Source: Mycolicibacterium crocinum (GTDB lineage Bacteria; Actinomycetota; Actinomycetes; Mycobacteriales; Mycobacteriaceae). From it: a DNA stretch of 64,000 nucleotides. Where the stretch lies: the NCBI RefSeq assembly GCF_022370635.2, contig NZ_CP092362.2, forward strand, positions 434,001 through 498,000, given 5' to 3'. A model generated the notes under the pieces. The model was not told where the DNA came from. It did not search any database and saw only the letters and a program-made list of their open reading frames with translations. A program made the position numbers and the translations under genes. Shown piece after piece: positions 1 through 19,931 of the stretch; the stretch's first letter is position 1, and each line of letters starts with the position of its first letter.

Positions 1-22
1 TCCGACAAAGAGACCCCCTCGG

Positions 23-481
23 TCACCGCCGGTTGACCCATTCCGCGCTGTTGTCGCGGACCACACGGATCAGCGCGGGCAATCCCACCATGAGGGCCTG
101 GGATTCGGCCTCGCTCAGCGCGGCCGTCCACTGGTGGAACTGCGCGCCGAAGTTGGCGGCGACCTGCCCGTGTAGCCCGCGGCCTGCATCGGTGAGCCGC
201 AGCCGGTTGGTGCGCCGGTTCGCCGGGTCGCGTTCGCGCATCACCAGGCCCTGACGCTCGAGGTCGGCGATCATCCGGCTGACCGTGCTTTTCTCCAGCA
301 TCAGCCGGTCGGCCAGTTCCCGTTGGGACAGCGGCACGTCGACATCGAGTTCGTGGATGGCGAACGCTTGCGACATCGAGATCGGATATCCGGGAATGTC
401 CTGGTCGGGATGCAATAGACCGGCCACCCGCACCAGATCCATGAACAGCGCATGGAGATGATCGGCGTCGCCGCGCATCAT
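23..481 (-). CDS. MarR-family transcriptional regulator
   Basis: A 152-aa protein with the winged-helix core of MarR regulators. Residues about 50-100 read LSQRELADRLMLEKSTVSRM and then an ERDPANRRTNRLRLTDAG wing, the family's typical recognition-helix and wing arrangement. It is divergent from the methyltransferase gene at 570. The gap between them contains two GTTG-N7-CAAC inverted repeats, the kind of site such dimers bind, so it probably represses itself and the methyltransferase. Two ATG codons in tandem (481 and 478) can start it. The ligand cannot be told from sequence. Family assignment is firm; the target is inferred from context. Confidence 0.9.
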   Translation of the reverse strand: MMRGDADHLHALFMDLVRVAGLLHPDQDIPGYPISMSQAFAIHELDVDVPLSQRELADRLMLEKSTVSRMIADLERQGLVMRERDPANRRTNRLRLTDAGRGLHGQVAANFGAQFHQWTAALSEAESQALMVGLPALIRVVRDNSAEWVNRR

Positions 482-502
482 GTCGGTTCCTCACGTCAAA
501 CG

Positions 503-555
503 GTTGTGCCAGACAACTATAGGGCGTAGCGTCGCCAATAGTTGCTTCGTACAAC
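503..555. promoter_or_regulatory. Paired inverted repeats, candidate MarR operators
   Basis: Two 15-bp inverted repeats of the same form, GTTG-N7-CAAC, lie at 503-517 (GTTGTGCCAGACAAC, 5-bp perfect arms) and 541-555 (GTTGCTTCGTACAAC, 4-bp arms). Their starts are 38 bp apart. They sit between the divergent MarR gene and the methyltransferase; the second ends 14 bp before the methyltransferase ATG. Position and symmetry fit operators for the adjacent MarR protein. Binding itself is inferred. Confidence 0.6.
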
Positions 556-569
556 CATTAGGAGACGCG

Positions 570-1160
570 ATGCGAGTCCACCATCACCGAAATCTCCCCG
601 GTGTCTTCGCAGGCCGGGGCAGCCGAATCTACGACAGAACGGCACGCACCCTCTTACGGGGCTTGTACGCGCGGATCGCCGACGATCTGGTCGATGTGCT
701 GCCCGACGGTGCGGACGTTCTCGATGTCGGGACCGGTCCGGGAGTCCTGATCTCGGAACTGGCCCGGCGCAGGCCAGATCTTCACCTTGTTGGGGTGGAT
801 CTGTCGGCGGACATGGTCAGCGCCGCGCAGCGCAATCTGAGCGAGTTCGGGGGCCGGGCGACGGCGCAGCACGGCGATGTCGTCGACTTGCCTTTCGCCG
901 CAGGCACTTTCGATCTGGTCGTTTCGTCTTTCAGTTCGCATCACTGGGACGACCCCGCAGCAGCGGTTCCGGAACTCGCCCGGGTGCTGCGGCCGGGCGG
1001 GCGGCTGTATGTCTACGACTTCGGCTTCGCGCCGTTCGACGTGATCACCGAAACAGCCCGCAGCCGAGGAGTTTTCGGCTCGAGCCCAGTGCGCACCTCG
1101 CGGATTCGCACCGGCGTGATCTTCCCGCGACGCTGTACGCGCCAGGTATTGACGGCCTGA
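570..1160 (+). CDS. Class I SAM-dependent methyltransferase
   Basis: A 196-aa protein with the class I methyltransferase fold. Motif I is VLDVGTGPGVL near residue 45, followed by an acidic motif LVGVDLSADM and the post-motif region FDLVVSSFSSHHWDDP. The late motif ELARVLRPGGRLYVYDF is typical of UbiE/COQ5-like enzymes. The start at 570 is preferred because AGGAGACG lies just upstream; an upstream GTG at 480 would run through the operator repeats and is unlikely. It is controlled, probably, by the divergent MarR gene. The substrate is unknown; small-molecule methylation or detoxification is a guess from the MarR pairing. Confidence 0.85.
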   Translation: MRVHHHRNLPGVFAGRGSRIYDRTARTLLRGLYARIADDLVDVLPDGADVLDVGTGPGVLISELARRRPDLHLVGVDLSADMVSAAQRNLSEFGGRATAQHGDVVDLPFAAGTFDLVVSSFSSHHWDDPAAAVPELARVLRPGGRLYVYDFGFAPFDVITETARSRGVFGSSPVRTSRIRTGVIFPRRCTRQVLTA

Positions 1161-1163
1161 ACG

Positions 1164-2018
1164 CTAGAGTCCGCGAACCGTTCCGGTGAGGTGCGGGTAG
1201 CCCTTCGACAGGTTGCGCATCGCGATGTCCCAGCCGTCGGAGACCCGGTCGATGTAGAGCCCGGCGGTGGCCGGCAGGATGACGGGCTTGCCGAACTTCA
1301 CCGAGTAGCGCACGGCATCGGGAATCTGAGCCTCGATATTGGCCAAAACCGCTGCCGCACTGAACATGCCGTGGGCGATCACGGTGGGGAAACCGAACAG
1401 CTTGGCACCGATCGGGGTGGTGTGGATCGGATTGTGGTCCCCGCCGATCGACGCGTACCGCCGGATCTGGCCGGGGCTGATCCGCAGGATTGTATTGGGC
1501 GGTGGCAGTTTCGGCCGCTTGGGCGGCTCGGCTTTGGGGCCGCCGGACAGGCTGGTGCGCTGCTGGTGCAGGAACGTGGTGACCTGATGCCAGGCGCGTT
1601 CGTTGCCCACGTGGATGTCGGCGACGACATCGACCAGCAGACCCTTGCGGTGCTCGCGAAGATTCTCGGCGTGCACCTTCAGGTTGACGGTGTCGGTGAC
1701 CGCGATCGGACGGTACCGGGTGATCTCGTTCTCCACGTGCACCGCACCCATGGCCGCGAACGGGAAGTCGAACCCGGTGATCAGCGCCATCACGGTCGGA
1801 AACGTCAGCACGAACGGGTAGGTCAGCGGCACGGTGTCGCCGAAGCGCAGGCCCGTGACCGACGCGTAGGCGGCGACGTTCGACGGGTCGATGGACAAGT
1901 CCTCGACGGTCAGGGTGCGGTTGGGCAGATGGTCGCCGCGCGGGATGAACGGCAGCGAGCCCGCCGCGGCGCGCAGCATATTGCGCAGTCCGCTCGGCTG
2001 TTCGGTCACGCTGCTCAC
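1164..2018 (-). CDS. htdX: MaoC-like (R)-3-hydroxyacyl dehydratase HtdX
   Basis: A 284-aa double-hotdog MaoC-family hydratase closely resembling M. tuberculosis Rv0241c (HtdX). The hydratase-2 motif is visible near residues 190-199 (ASIGGDHNPIH), with Asp194 and His199 as the expected catalytic pair, followed by FGFPTVIAHGM. The enzyme interconverts 3-hydroxyacyl and trans-2-enoyl thioesters. It starts with GTG one base after the fabG4 stop, so the two are translated from one transcript. Ketoreductase followed by dehydratase are consecutive steps of fatty-acid elongation, or the reverse of beta-oxidation. Confidence 0.9.
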   Translation of the reverse strand: MSSVTEQPSGLRNMLRAAAGSLPFIPRGDHLPNRTLTVEDLSIDPSNVAAYASVTGLRFGDTVPLTYPFVLTFPTVMALITGFDFPFAAMGAVHVENEITRYRPIAVTDTVNLKVHAENLREHRKGLLVDVVADIHVGNERAWHQVTTFLHQQRTSLSGGPKAEPPKRPKLPPPNTILRISPGQIRRYASIGGDHNPIHTTPIGAKLFGFPTVIAHGMFSAAAVLANIEAQIPDAVRYSVKFGKPVILPATAGLYIDRVSDGWDIAMRNLSKGYPHLTGTVRGL

Positions 2019-2019
2019 C

Positions 2020-3378
2020 CTAGGCGCCCAGCATCATCTGGCCGCAGACTCGGATCGTATTGCCGGTCACGGCATTCGACGCCGGACTGGCGAAGTAGGC
2101 GATGGTCTCGGCGACATCGACGGGCTTGCCGCCCTGATGCAGGGAGTTCAGCCGGCGGCTGACCTCGCGGGTGGCCAGCGGAATCGCGGCGGTCATTGCG
2201 GTCTCGATGAACCCGGGTGCGACGGCGTTGATGGTGATGCCCTTTTCGGCCAGCGAGGGCGCGAGCGCCTCGGTGAGACCGATCATGCCGGCCTTGGTGG
2301 CCGCGTAGTTGGTCTGGCCGCGGTTACCCGCGATGCCGGCCATCGACGACAGGCCGATCACCCGACCACCCTCCCCGATGCTGCCGTTCTCGATCAGGCC
2401 TTCGGTAAGGCGTTGTGGCGCAAGCAGATTCACTGCGACGACGGCATCCCAGCGGGCATCGTCCATGTTGGCGAGCAGCTTGTCACGGGTGATACCGGCG
2501 TTGTTGACCAGGATGTCGGCGTGGCCGTCATAATGCTCGCGCAGGTGGTCAGTGATCTTCTGCACGGCGTCCTCGGCGGTGACATCCAGCGGCAGGGCGG
2601 TGCCGCCGACTTTCGCCGCCGTCTCACCCAACGCGTCACGCGCGGACTCGACGTCGATCGCGACGACCCTGGCGCCGTCGCGGGCGAACACCTCGGCGAT
2701 CGTGGCACCGATGCCGCGGGCCGCGCCCGTGACGATCGCGACCTTGCCGTTGAGCGGCTTGTCCCAGTCGGCGGGCGGGGTGGAATCGTCAGCGCCCACG
2801 TAGAAGACCTGCCCGTCGACGTAGGCGGACTTGCCCGACAGCAGGAAGCGCAGCGTCGACTCCAGGCCTGTCGCGGCAGGCTTGGCGGCCGGCGACAGAT
2901 AGACGAGCGAGACGGTGGCGCCGTGGCGCACCTCCTTGCCCAGTGAGCGGGTGAACCCTTCGAGGGCGCGCTGTGCGATGCGCTCGTGTGGGCTGCCGGC
3001 CTGGTCCGGCGTGGTGCCCACCACGACGATGCGTCCCGACGGTCCGAGGTTGCGCAGCAGCGGGGTGAAGAACTCGTAGAGGCCACGCAGCCCGGCCGGT
3101 TCGGTGATGCCGGTCGCGTCGAAGACCAGGCCGCCGAACGAATCGGCCCAGCGGCCGCCCAGGTTGTCGGCCACGACGTCATAGTCGTCGGCCAGTGCGG
3201 CCCGCAATGGCTCGACCACGCGCCCCTCACCTCCGATCAGCAGCGAGCCGGCCAGTGGCGGCTCGCCGGCCTTGTACCGGCGCAGCGTCTCCGGCTGTGG
3301 AATGCCGAGCTGCTTGGCCAGCAGAGAGCCGGGCGCGGAGTTGACGATCTGCGAGAAGAGGTCGGAAGCCACGGACAT
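2020..3378 (-). CDS. fabG4: High-molecular-weight 3-ketoacyl reductase FabG4
   Basis: A 452-aa protein matching FabG4 (Rv0242c, about 454 aa). The N-terminal half is the flavodoxin-like domain unique to HMwFabG ([19 protein letters not shown]). The C-terminal half is a short-chain dehydrogenase with the cofactor motif VTGAARGIG and the catalytic Ser-Tyr-Lys set (SSMAG, YAATK). It reduces 3-oxoacyl-CoA, known in this family to prefer NADH. The start at 3378 is chosen by homology ([13 protein letters not shown]) and a GAAAGG ribosome site; the longer frame to 3474 crosses the promoter palindrome. It forms an operon with htdX and is divergent from fadA2. Confidence 0.93.
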   Translation of the reverse strand: MSVASDLFSQIVNSAPGSLLAKQLGIPQPETLRRYKAGEPPLAGSLLIGGEGRVVEPLRAALADDYDVVADNLGGRWADSFGGLVFDATGITEPAGLRGLYEFFTPLLRNLGPSGRIVVVGTTPDQAGSPHERIAQRALEGFTRSLGKEVRHGATVSLVYLSPAAKPAATGLESTLRFLLSGKSAYVDGQVFYVGADDSTPPADWDKPLNGKVAIVTGAARGIGATIAEVFARDGARVVAIDVESARDALGETAAKVGGTALPLDVTAEDAVQKITDHLREHYDGHADILVNNAGITRDKLLANMDDARWDAVVAVNLLAPQRLTEGLIENGSIGEGGRVIGLSSMAGIAGNRGQTNYAATKAGMIGLTEALAPSLAEKGITINAVAPGFIETAMTAAIPLATREVSRRLNSLHQGGKPVDVAETIAYFASPASNAVTGNTIRVCGQMMLGA

Positions 3379-3415
3379 GCCTTTCGAGTTGCGATGCGGG
3401 TGGACCGGGAACGAA

Positions 3416-3431
3416 CTTACTCCAGAGTAAG
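3416..3431. promoter_or_regulatory. 16-bp palindrome between fabG4 and fadA2
   Basis: CTTACTCCAGAGTAAG is a palindrome with 7-bp perfect arms around a CA centre. It lies 38 bp upstream of the fabG4 start and about 60 bp upstream of the fadA2 start, so one bound dimer could control both directions. It has the same TTAC-N6-GTAA skeleton as the palindrome upstream of fadE5 at 8324. A TetR-type fatty-acid regulator is the natural guess, but no such gene lies in this window. Confidence 0.5.
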
Positions 3432-3492
3432 GACCGTGTTTAGTATGGGCTGGGTATACCCCCTCCAAAACCAACCCAAAGGGGAGATTGAC

Positions 3493-4797
3493 GTGGCCTC
3501 TAACACCGGAAACAGCCGCCGGGTCGCCGTGATCGGCGGCAACCGCATTCCGTTCGCTCGCTCAGACGGCGCGTACGCGGAGGCGTCCAATCAGGACATG
3601 TTCACCGCCGCGCTCGGCGGACTGGTGGATCGGTTCGACCTGGCCGGTGAGCGGCTGGGTGCGGTGATCGGCGGCGCGGTGCTCAAGCACAGCCGCGACT
3701 TCAACCTGATGCGCGAAAGCGTGCTCGGCAGCCAGCTCTCGCCGTACACCCCGGCGATCGATCTGCAGCAGGCCTGCGGCACGGGCCTGCAGGCGGCCAT
3801 TGCCGCCGCCGACGGGATCGCCGCCGGACGCTACGAGGCCGCCGCCGCGGGTGGAGTGGACACCACCTCCGATGCGCCGATCGGGCTCGGCGAGGAGCTG
3901 CGTCGCACGCTTCTGGGTCTGCGGCGGTCCAAGTCCAACGTCGACCGGCTCAAGCTGGTCGGCAAACTGCCCGCATCCCTGGGCATCGAGATCCCGACCA
4001 ACGGCGAGCCGCGCACCGGGCTGTCGATGGGCGAGCACGCCGCCATCACCGCCAAGAAGATGGGCATCAAGCGCGTCGATCAGGACGAGCTGGCCGCCGC
4101 CAGCCACCGCAATATGGCCGCCGCCTACGACGCCGGCTTCTTCGACGACCTTGTCAGCCCCTTCCTGGGCCTGTACCGGGACAACAATTTGCGCGCCGAT
4201 TCGAGCGCCGAGAAGTTGGCCAAGCTCAAGCCGGTGTTCGGCGTGCGCAATGGCGACGCCACGATGACGGCGGGCAACTCCACTCCGCTCACTGACGGTG
4301 CCTCGGTGGTATTGCTTGCCAGCGAAGAGTGGGCAACATCACACTCGCTGACCTCACTGGCCTACTTCGTCGACTCGGAGACCGCTGCGGTCGACTACGT
4401 CAACGGCCCCGACGGCCTGCTGATGGCGCCCACCTACGCAGTGCCCCGACTGCTCGCCCGAAACGGCCTGACCTTGCAGGACTTCGATTTCTACGAGATT
4501 CACGAAGCCTTCGCATCGGTGGTGCTGGCCCATTTGCAGGCCTGGGAATCCGAGGAGTACTGCAAGGAGCGCCTCGGTCTGGATGCCGCGCTCGGTGCGA
4601 TCGACCGCTCCAAGCTCAACGTCAACGGCTCCTCGCTGGCCGCCGGCCACCCGTTCGCCGCGACCGGCGGCCGGATCGTGGCCCAGTTGGCAAAACAGCT
4701 GGCAGGGAAGCGTAACGAGACCGGCCAACCGGTGCGCGGGCTCATCTCGATCTGCGCTGCCGGCGGTCAGGGCGTGACCGCGATTCTGGAGGCGTAG
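3493..4797 (+). CDS. fadA2: Acetyl-CoA acyltransferase (thiolase) FadA2
   Basis: A 434-aa thiolase-superfamily protein very similar to Rv0243. The nucleophilic Cys is in [11 protein letters not shown]. The C-terminal half carries [24 protein letters not shown] and the second catalytic Cys in [10 protein letters not shown]. It cleaves or forms 3-ketoacyl-CoA. A GTG at 3493 is taken as start because AAAGGGGAG precedes it and the known N-terminus begins close to [20 protein letters not shown]. Upstream in-frame sequence to 2986 is a shadow of fabG4. The gene is divergent from fabG4-htdX and is followed by two strong hairpins. Confidence 0.93.
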   Translation: MASNTGNSRRVAVIGGNRIPFARSDGAYAEASNQDMFTAALGGLVDRFDLAGERLGAVIGGAVLKHSRDFNLMRESVLGSQLSPYTPAIDLQQACGTGLQAAIAAADGIAAGRYEAAAAGGVDTTSDAPIGLGEELRRTLLGLRRSKSNVDRLKLVGKLPASLGIEIPTNGEPRTGLSMGEHAAITAKKMGIKRVDQDELAAASHRNMAAAYDAGFFDDLVSPFLGLYRDNNLRADSSAEKLAKLKPVFGVRNGDATMTAGNSTPLTDGASVVLLASEEWATSHSLTSLAYFVDSETAAVDYVNGPDGLLMAPTYAVPRLLARNGLTLQDFDFYEIHEAFASVVLAHLQAWESEEYCKERLGLDAALGAIDRSKLNVNGSSLAAGHPFAATGGRIVAQLAKQLAGKRNETGQPVRGLISICAAGGQGVTAILEA

Positions 4798-4864
4798 AAA
4801 AAATAAAAAAAGTTTCCGTGGGTTTGTAACGAACCCGTACGGGCTACAGATGTATTGGATAGCT

Positions 4865-4904
4865 CCGTGTTGCCGTCTGACCCCCCGACCCGACGGCAAC
4901 ACGG
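4865..4904. terminator. Stem-loop downstream of fadA2
   Basis: A perfect 13-bp stem (CCGTGTTGCCGTC at 4865-4877 with GACGGCAACACGG at 4892-4904) encloses a 14-nt loop. No U-tract follows. It lies 67 bp after the fadA2 stop, in the convergent gap with the alpha/beta hydrolase gene, and probably acts as a transcript end or stabiliser. Confidence 0.6.
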
Positions 4905-4949
4905 GGCATCCTCTTTGTTCACGGCCCTAGCGGGACGTCAACAAAGGAA

Positions 4950-4989
4950 CCGCCGCTGGAGAAGAGGGGATTCCAGCGGCGGTTTTCTT
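4950..4989. terminator. Intrinsic terminator between fadA2 and hydrolase
   Basis: CCGCCGCTGGA (4950-4960) pairs perfectly with TCCAGCGGCGG (4972-4982) and is followed by TTTTCTT, a classical intrinsic terminator for fadA2. Read from the other strand, the region upstream (TTCCTTTGT) is also T-rich, so it may stop the convergent hydrolase transcript as well. The remaining bases of the 4798-5020 gap show no gene. Confidence 0.8.
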
Positions 4990-5020
4990 GGGAACCTGAC
5001 TCCGCTGGAGAATCTCTCCG

Positions 5021-6247
5021 CTATCCCTGATCAACCAGCCCCGACTGCACGAGTGCGGCGTCCACGAACTGCTGGACCGGACGGGCTTGGAAAAACCCGG
5101 TGTGCCCACCGCGGTACCAGCCGATGTCGGGCCGGCCCCAGTGCTCCCACAATCCCAGCACCTGCTCACGCGGGTGCACGATCCGGTCGGCGACGCCGGC
5201 GTAGATGAACCGGCCCTGCGGGGCCACCTTCGGTTGCAGCGACAGCGGCGAGATCATCTCCCCGATCGGTTCGGCCAACTCGAGTGTCCGATGCCGCGGA
5301 TCGTCGATGCTCAGGCCGGCGTGCCGACCCAGGATCGAGACCAGGTTGGCCGGCGGCACGCCGAGAATGGCACACGTCAGGTCCTCGTCGAGGCTGGCGA
5401 CGAGCGCCGAGATGTAGCCGCCCAGCGAGATGCCGTTCACCCCGATCTTGGCGCCGGGCTGTTGGAGGCGGATCCAGGCCAGCACGCGGCGGATGTCCCA
5501 CACCGCCTGCGCGGTGGCGTGGACGTCATCCATCACGTCCTCGCCGGGGAAGACGGCGCCCTTGGGCAGTCCTTTGGCGCGCGGGCCATGCATGGGCAGA
5601 ACCGGTAGCACGACGTTGAGGCCAAAGGCCTCGTGCAGGTGCCACGCCCGGAACAGCGTGAGATCCAGATTCACGCGGCCCATCTCGGTGCCGTGCACGC
5701 ACACCAGCCAGGGACGTGGCTCGCTGTGACGCAACATCAACGCGTACTCGCGCCGGTTGCCGGTGTAGCTCAGCCAGCGCTGACGTCCCGGTTCCTTCGC
5801 GTACGGCGCGTAACCGCTGTCGAACGACAGCCGCTCGTGCCTGCGGTTGCCCCGGCCGAAGCTGCGGATCTTCACGTCGGTCGGCGCGGGGGGCTGGGCG
5901 AAGAAGCCTTCGGGCCTGGCCAGCCAACCGCGCTTACCGTAGAAGTCGATCGCCTTGACGACCTCGGAGTTGATCCGGTCGTAGACGGTCGTGTCGCTCA
6001 GCGGACGGCGCAACCGCAGTCCGACCAGCACGATCTCGTCGCGCAGCGCGTGGGTGGCCAATGAGAGCGTTGGCCGGGCAACAGGCAACTCGCCCTTGTC
6101 ACCGTCGAGGTACGCGCCCCAGGAGCGAGCGTAGTAACCAGCGGTTTTGGTGAAAGGCGCGACAATATTCGCTAGCGGGGCCGCGGTGCTCGGCTTTCGG
6201 CCGGTAGGCGCGGGATGCCCGGGAATTGCATCGTTGCTGTCGAGCAT
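5021..6247 (-). CDS. Alpha/beta-hydrolase family protein
   Basis: A 408-aa alpha/beta hydrolase. The nucleophile elbow G-I-S-L-G-G places Ser near residue 274, the acid is probably in GVADRIVHP, and the catalytic His is in RGGHTGFF near residue 382. The oxyanion region is VCVHGTEMG. No signal peptide is seen, so it is probably cytosolic. The start at 6247 follows GAGGG by six bases; ATG 6253 and a start at 6295 are alternatives. I recall no equivalent between the fadA2 and fadE5 homologues of M. tuberculosis, so the gene is an insertion in a conserved block. Lipid ester or thioester hydrolysis is plausible; the substrate is unknown. Confidence 0.8.
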   Translation of the reverse strand: MLDSNDAIPGHPAPTGRKPSTAAPLANIVAPFTKTAGYYARSWGAYLDGDKGELPVARPTLSLATHALRDEIVLVGLRLRRPLSDTTVYDRINSEVVKAIDFYGKRGWLARPEGFFAQPPAPTDVKIRSFGRGNRRHERLSFDSGYAPYAKEPGRQRWLSYTGNRREYALMLRHSEPRPWLVCVHGTEMGRVNLDLTLFRAWHLHEAFGLNVVLPVLPMHGPRAKGLPKGAVFPGEDVMDDVHATAQAVWDIRRVLAWIRLQQPGAKIGVNGISLGGYISALVASLDEDLTCAILGVPPANLVSILGRHAGLSIDDPRHRTLELAEPIGEMISPLSLQPKVAPQGRFIYAGVADRIVHPREQVLGLWEHWGRPDIGWYRGGHTGFFQARPVQQFVDAALVQSGLVDQG

Positions 6248-6374
6248 TGTCATCCCTCGAATGTAGCGGATGCCCAGCAGACTGCCAGGGCACAAGGTCC
6301 CGATATGAGTCCAGCGGGGCCGTCAGCTGGCACAAAGAGTCGAAGGTCCCCGGTCAAAGGGCCCCGAAACGGCA

Positions 6375-6408
6375 AACGGCTCCGAGACCCTAAGGTCCCG
6401 GAGCCGTT
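6375..6408. terminator. Hairpin downstream of fadE5
   Basis: AACGGCTCCG (6375-6384) pairs with CGGAGCCGTT (6399-6408), and the loop has an extra GACC/GGTC pairing, giving a long, nearly continuous stem. It lies just past the fadE5 stop and upstream of the hydrolase start on the same strand. It probably ends the fadE5 transcript, although the T-run after it is weak. Confidence 0.6.
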
Positions 6409-6421
6409 GTGCGTGGATAAC

Positions 6422-8257
6422 TCAGAAGGCAGCTTCGTCGAGTTCCATGATCTCGTTGTCCAGCGTCTCGATCACCTGACGAGTGCTGGTCAGCAGCGGG
6501 AGCATGTTCTTCGCGAAGAACGACGCCACCGCGATCTTGCCCTCGTAGAACGAGCGGTCGGCACCGGTCGCACCGGCATCGAGCGCCGCGATGGCCACTG
6601 CGGCCTGACGCTGCAGCAGCCAGCCGATCATGAGGTCGCCGACGCTCATCAGGAAGCGGACCGAGGCCAGCCCCACCTTGTAGATGCTGGCGGCATCCTC
6701 CTGCGCGGCCATCAGGTTGGCGGTCATCGAGGCAGCCATGGCCTGGACGTCCTCCTGCGCCTTGGCCAGCAGCGCGCGCTCCGACTTCAGCCGGCCGTTG
6801 CCCGACTCGTTGGTGATGAAGGAGTCGATCTGGCCCGCCACGTGCGCCAGCGCAACACCCTTGTCGCGCACGATCTTCCGGAAGAAGAAGTCCTGCGCCT
6901 GGATGGCGGTGGTGCCCTCGTAGAGCGAGTCGATCTTGGCGTCGCGGATGTACTGCTCGACCGGGTAGTCCTGCAGGAAGCCGGAACCACCGAAGGTCTG
7001 CAGGCTCTCGGTCAGCTTCTCGTATGCGCGCTCAGAGCCGACGCCCTTGACGATCGGGAGCAGCAGGTCGTTGACCTTGACCGCGAGGTCGGCCTCGACA
7101 CCCTGCACGGCCTTGGCGACCGCGGCGTCCTGGTAGGTGGAGGTGTAGAGGTACAGCGCCCGCAGGCCCTCGGCATACGCCTTCTGGGTCATCAGGCTGC
7201 GGCGAACATCCGGGTGATGGGTGATCGTCACGCGCGGCGCGGTCTTGTCGGTCATCTGGGTCAGGTCGGCACCCTGCACGCGCTCCTTGGCGTACTCCAG
7301 GGCGTTCAGGTAGCCGGTCGACAGCGTGGCAATAGCCTTGGTGCCCACCATCATTCGGGCCTGCTCGATGACGTCGAACATCTGCGCGATGCCCTCGTGC
7401 ACCTCGCCGACAAGCCAGCCCTTGGCCGGGATGCCGTGCTGGCCGAAGGTCAACTCACAGGTGGCCGAGACCTTCAGGCCCATCTTGTGCTCGACGTTGG
7501 TGACGAACACGCCGTTGCGCTCACCGGGCTCACCGGTCTCGAAGTCGAAGTGGTACTTGGGCACGATGAACAGCGACAGACCCTTGGTGCCCGGGCCGGC
7601 GCCCTCGGGGCGGGCCAGCACCAGGTGCAGGATGTTCTCGAAGAGGTCGTCGGAGTCGGCGGAGGTGATGAAGCGCTTCACGCCGTCGATGTGCCACGAG
7701 CCGTCGTCCTGCTTGACGGCCTTGGTGCGGCCGGCGCCGACGTCAGAGCCGGCGTCCGGCTCGGTGAGGACCATGGTCGAGCCCCAGCCGCGCTCGGCAG
7801 CCTTGACGGCCCACTTCTTCTGCTCCTCGGTACCGAGGTTGTGGACGATCTGGGCGAAACCGGCACCGCCGGCGTACATCCAGACCGCGGGGTTGGCGCC
7901 AAGCACATGCTCGTGCAGAGCCCACACCAGAGTCTTGGGCATCGGCATGCCGCCGAGCTCCTCGACGAGGCCGACCTTGTCCCAGCCGCCGTCGATGAAA
8001 GCCTTCACCGACTTCTTGAACGACTCGGGAAGGGTGACCGTGTGCGTCTCGGGGTCGAAGACCGGCGGGTTGCGGTCGCCGTCGGTGAAGGACGCCGCCA
8101 GCGGGCCCTCGGCCAGCCGGGCCATCTCACCGAGCATCTCCTGCACGGTGTCGGCGTCGAGATCGCTGTAATCGCCTGCGCCGAGGGCTTTGTCGAAACC
8201 AAAGACCTCGAACAGGTTGAATACCTGATCGCGGACGTTGCTCTTGTAGTGGCTCAT
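6422..8257 (-). CDS. fadE5: Acyl-CoA dehydrogenase FadE5
   Basis: A 611-aa acyl-CoA dehydrogenase, the same length as M. tuberculosis FadE5 (Rv0244c) and recognisable along its length from [23 protein letters not shown]-binding and active-site segments are clear: [24 protein letters not shown], and [15 protein letters not shown], which holds the expected catalytic Glu. It introduces the trans-2 double bond in saturated acyl-CoAs of broad chain length and passes electrons to ETF. It carries the C-terminal extension typical of the FadE5 subgroup. Its promoter (8258-8420) holds palindromes shared with fabG4/fadA2, suggesting joint lipid-responsive control. Confidence 0.95.
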   Translation of the reverse strand: MSHYKSNVRDQVFNLFEVFGFDKALGAGDYSDLDADTVQEMLGEMARLAEGPLAASFTDGDRNPPVFDPETHTVTLPESFKKSVKAFIDGGWDKVGLVEELGGMPMPKTLVWALHEHVLGANPAVWMYAGGAGFAQIVHNLGTEEQKKWAVKAAERGWGSTMVLTEPDAGSDVGAGRTKAVKQDDGSWHIDGVKRFITSADSDDLFENILHLVLARPEGAGPGTKGLSLFIVPKYHFDFETGEPGERNGVFVTNVEHKMGLKVSATCELTFGQHGIPAKGWLVGEVHEGIAQMFDVIEQARMMVGTKAIATLSTGYLNALEYAKERVQGADLTQMTDKTAPRVTITHHPDVRRSLMTQKAYAEGLRALYLYTSTYQDAAVAKAVQGVEADLAVKVNDLLLPIVKGVGSERAYEKLTESLQTFGGSGFLQDYPVEQYIRDAKIDSLYEGTTAIQAQDFFFRKIVRDKGVALAHVAGQIDSFITNESGNGRLKSERALLAKAQEDVQAMAASMTANLMAAQEDAASIYKVGLASVRFLMSVGDLMIGWLLQRQAAVAIAALDAGATGADRSFYEGKIAVASFFAKNMLPLLTSTRQVIETLDNEIMELDEAAF

Positions 8258-8323
8258 GACAGCTCCTCCTCAGCGAGAATGTCATCTGAATTTTGGGCTT
8301 TGTGGTTGAGTACTTCGGTCTAA

Positions 8324-8420
8324 GTTACCCACCAGTAACACGGCTTACTATACCCACGGGTAACCGGAAATCAACCCGGTGTGAGCAAGTTCAGTCAACT
8401 AACCAACCCACTGGTGGGTT
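8324..8420. promoter_or_regulatory. Three palindromic sites upstream of fadE5
   Basis: Site 1 (8324-8339) is GTTACCCACCAGTAAC, with perfect 5-bp outer arms. Site 2 (8349-8364) is TATACCCACGGGTAAC, in register 25 bp away. Site 3 (8405-8420) is AACCCACTGGTGGGTT, a perfect 16-bp palindrome. All contain CCCAC followed by GT-containing arms, and site 1 shares TTAC-N6-GTAA with the fabG4/fadA2 palindrome. The arrangement upstream of the fadE5 start fits a repressor that binds cooperatively. The regulator is not identified. Confidence 0.55.
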
Positions 8421-8518
8421 TGGGGGATTACCCCTCCCGTCAATTTCAAACTTCGGCCTGCTCAGGGCCCCTTGAACAGGGCATATGGAGCAGAACTCGA
8501 AGGACGCGAGCAACGCCG

Positions 8519-8548
8519 GTAGCGGTGCGATTTTCGTCACACCGCTAC
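8519..8548. terminator. Hairpin downstream of pks
   Basis: GTAGCGGTG (8519-8527) pairs perfectly with CACCGCTAC (8540-8548) around a 12-nt loop, 15 bp beyond the end of the polyketide synthase gene. It is a plausible transcript end for that very long gene. There is no U-tract on the minus strand, so the assignment is moderate. Confidence 0.5.
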
Positions 8549-8563
8549 GGCGCTAGCTCGCTT

Positions 8564-19579
<11,016 letters not shown>

Positions 19580-19931
19580 CAGGTTGTGTTCTCCCCATCG
19601 GCCGGTGAAGTGTCGCTGTGCTGGGGAGACCACGTCAGGGCCAGGAACAACTTCCGAACGGCCACGGCTCGGTCATCTCCCGACTGCGACGGCCGGCTCA
19701 TCTCCCGACGGTCAGTATTGCATGTACGTTGCTGAAGCAACGGGTTTCAATTTGTTGTCGGGGGGTAGGTGGCCTGGCGTTACGCGCTTGATTAGGGCCT
19801 TTAGTCACTACTTTTGACCAGGGGTTTTACGGGTCGACGCCCGACCGTCACAGAGACAGGGGCTATCTTGGTCTGGCCACCAGCGACCGGGCCGCAGACC
19901 GTAGCCGCTGTCGATCCAGGGAGGGGAAATC
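19580..19931. promoter_or_regulatory. Divergent pks/papA3 promoter region
   Basis: This 352-bp gap separates the divergent pks and papA3 genes and contains no convincing gene. It holds a perfect 7-bp-arm inverted repeat, CGTTGCT-GA-AGCAACG (19727-19742), and a 12-bp direct repeat TCATCTCCCGAC at 19673-19684 and 19698-19709, a 25-bp period. It is lower in GC than its surroundings around 19710-19830, as expected for promoters. The palindrome and direct repeats are candidate control sites for the whole glycolipid locus; no regulator gene is adjacent. Confidence 0.5.

Noticed and set aside
2020..3474. Longer FabG4 start at 3474
   Set aside because: It would cover the promoter palindrome; the homologous N-terminus and a ribosome site support 3378.
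6215..8323. 702-codon open frame antisense to fadE5
   Set aside because: It is a mirror of the conserved FadE5 coding frame; no ribosome site and no recognisable domain.
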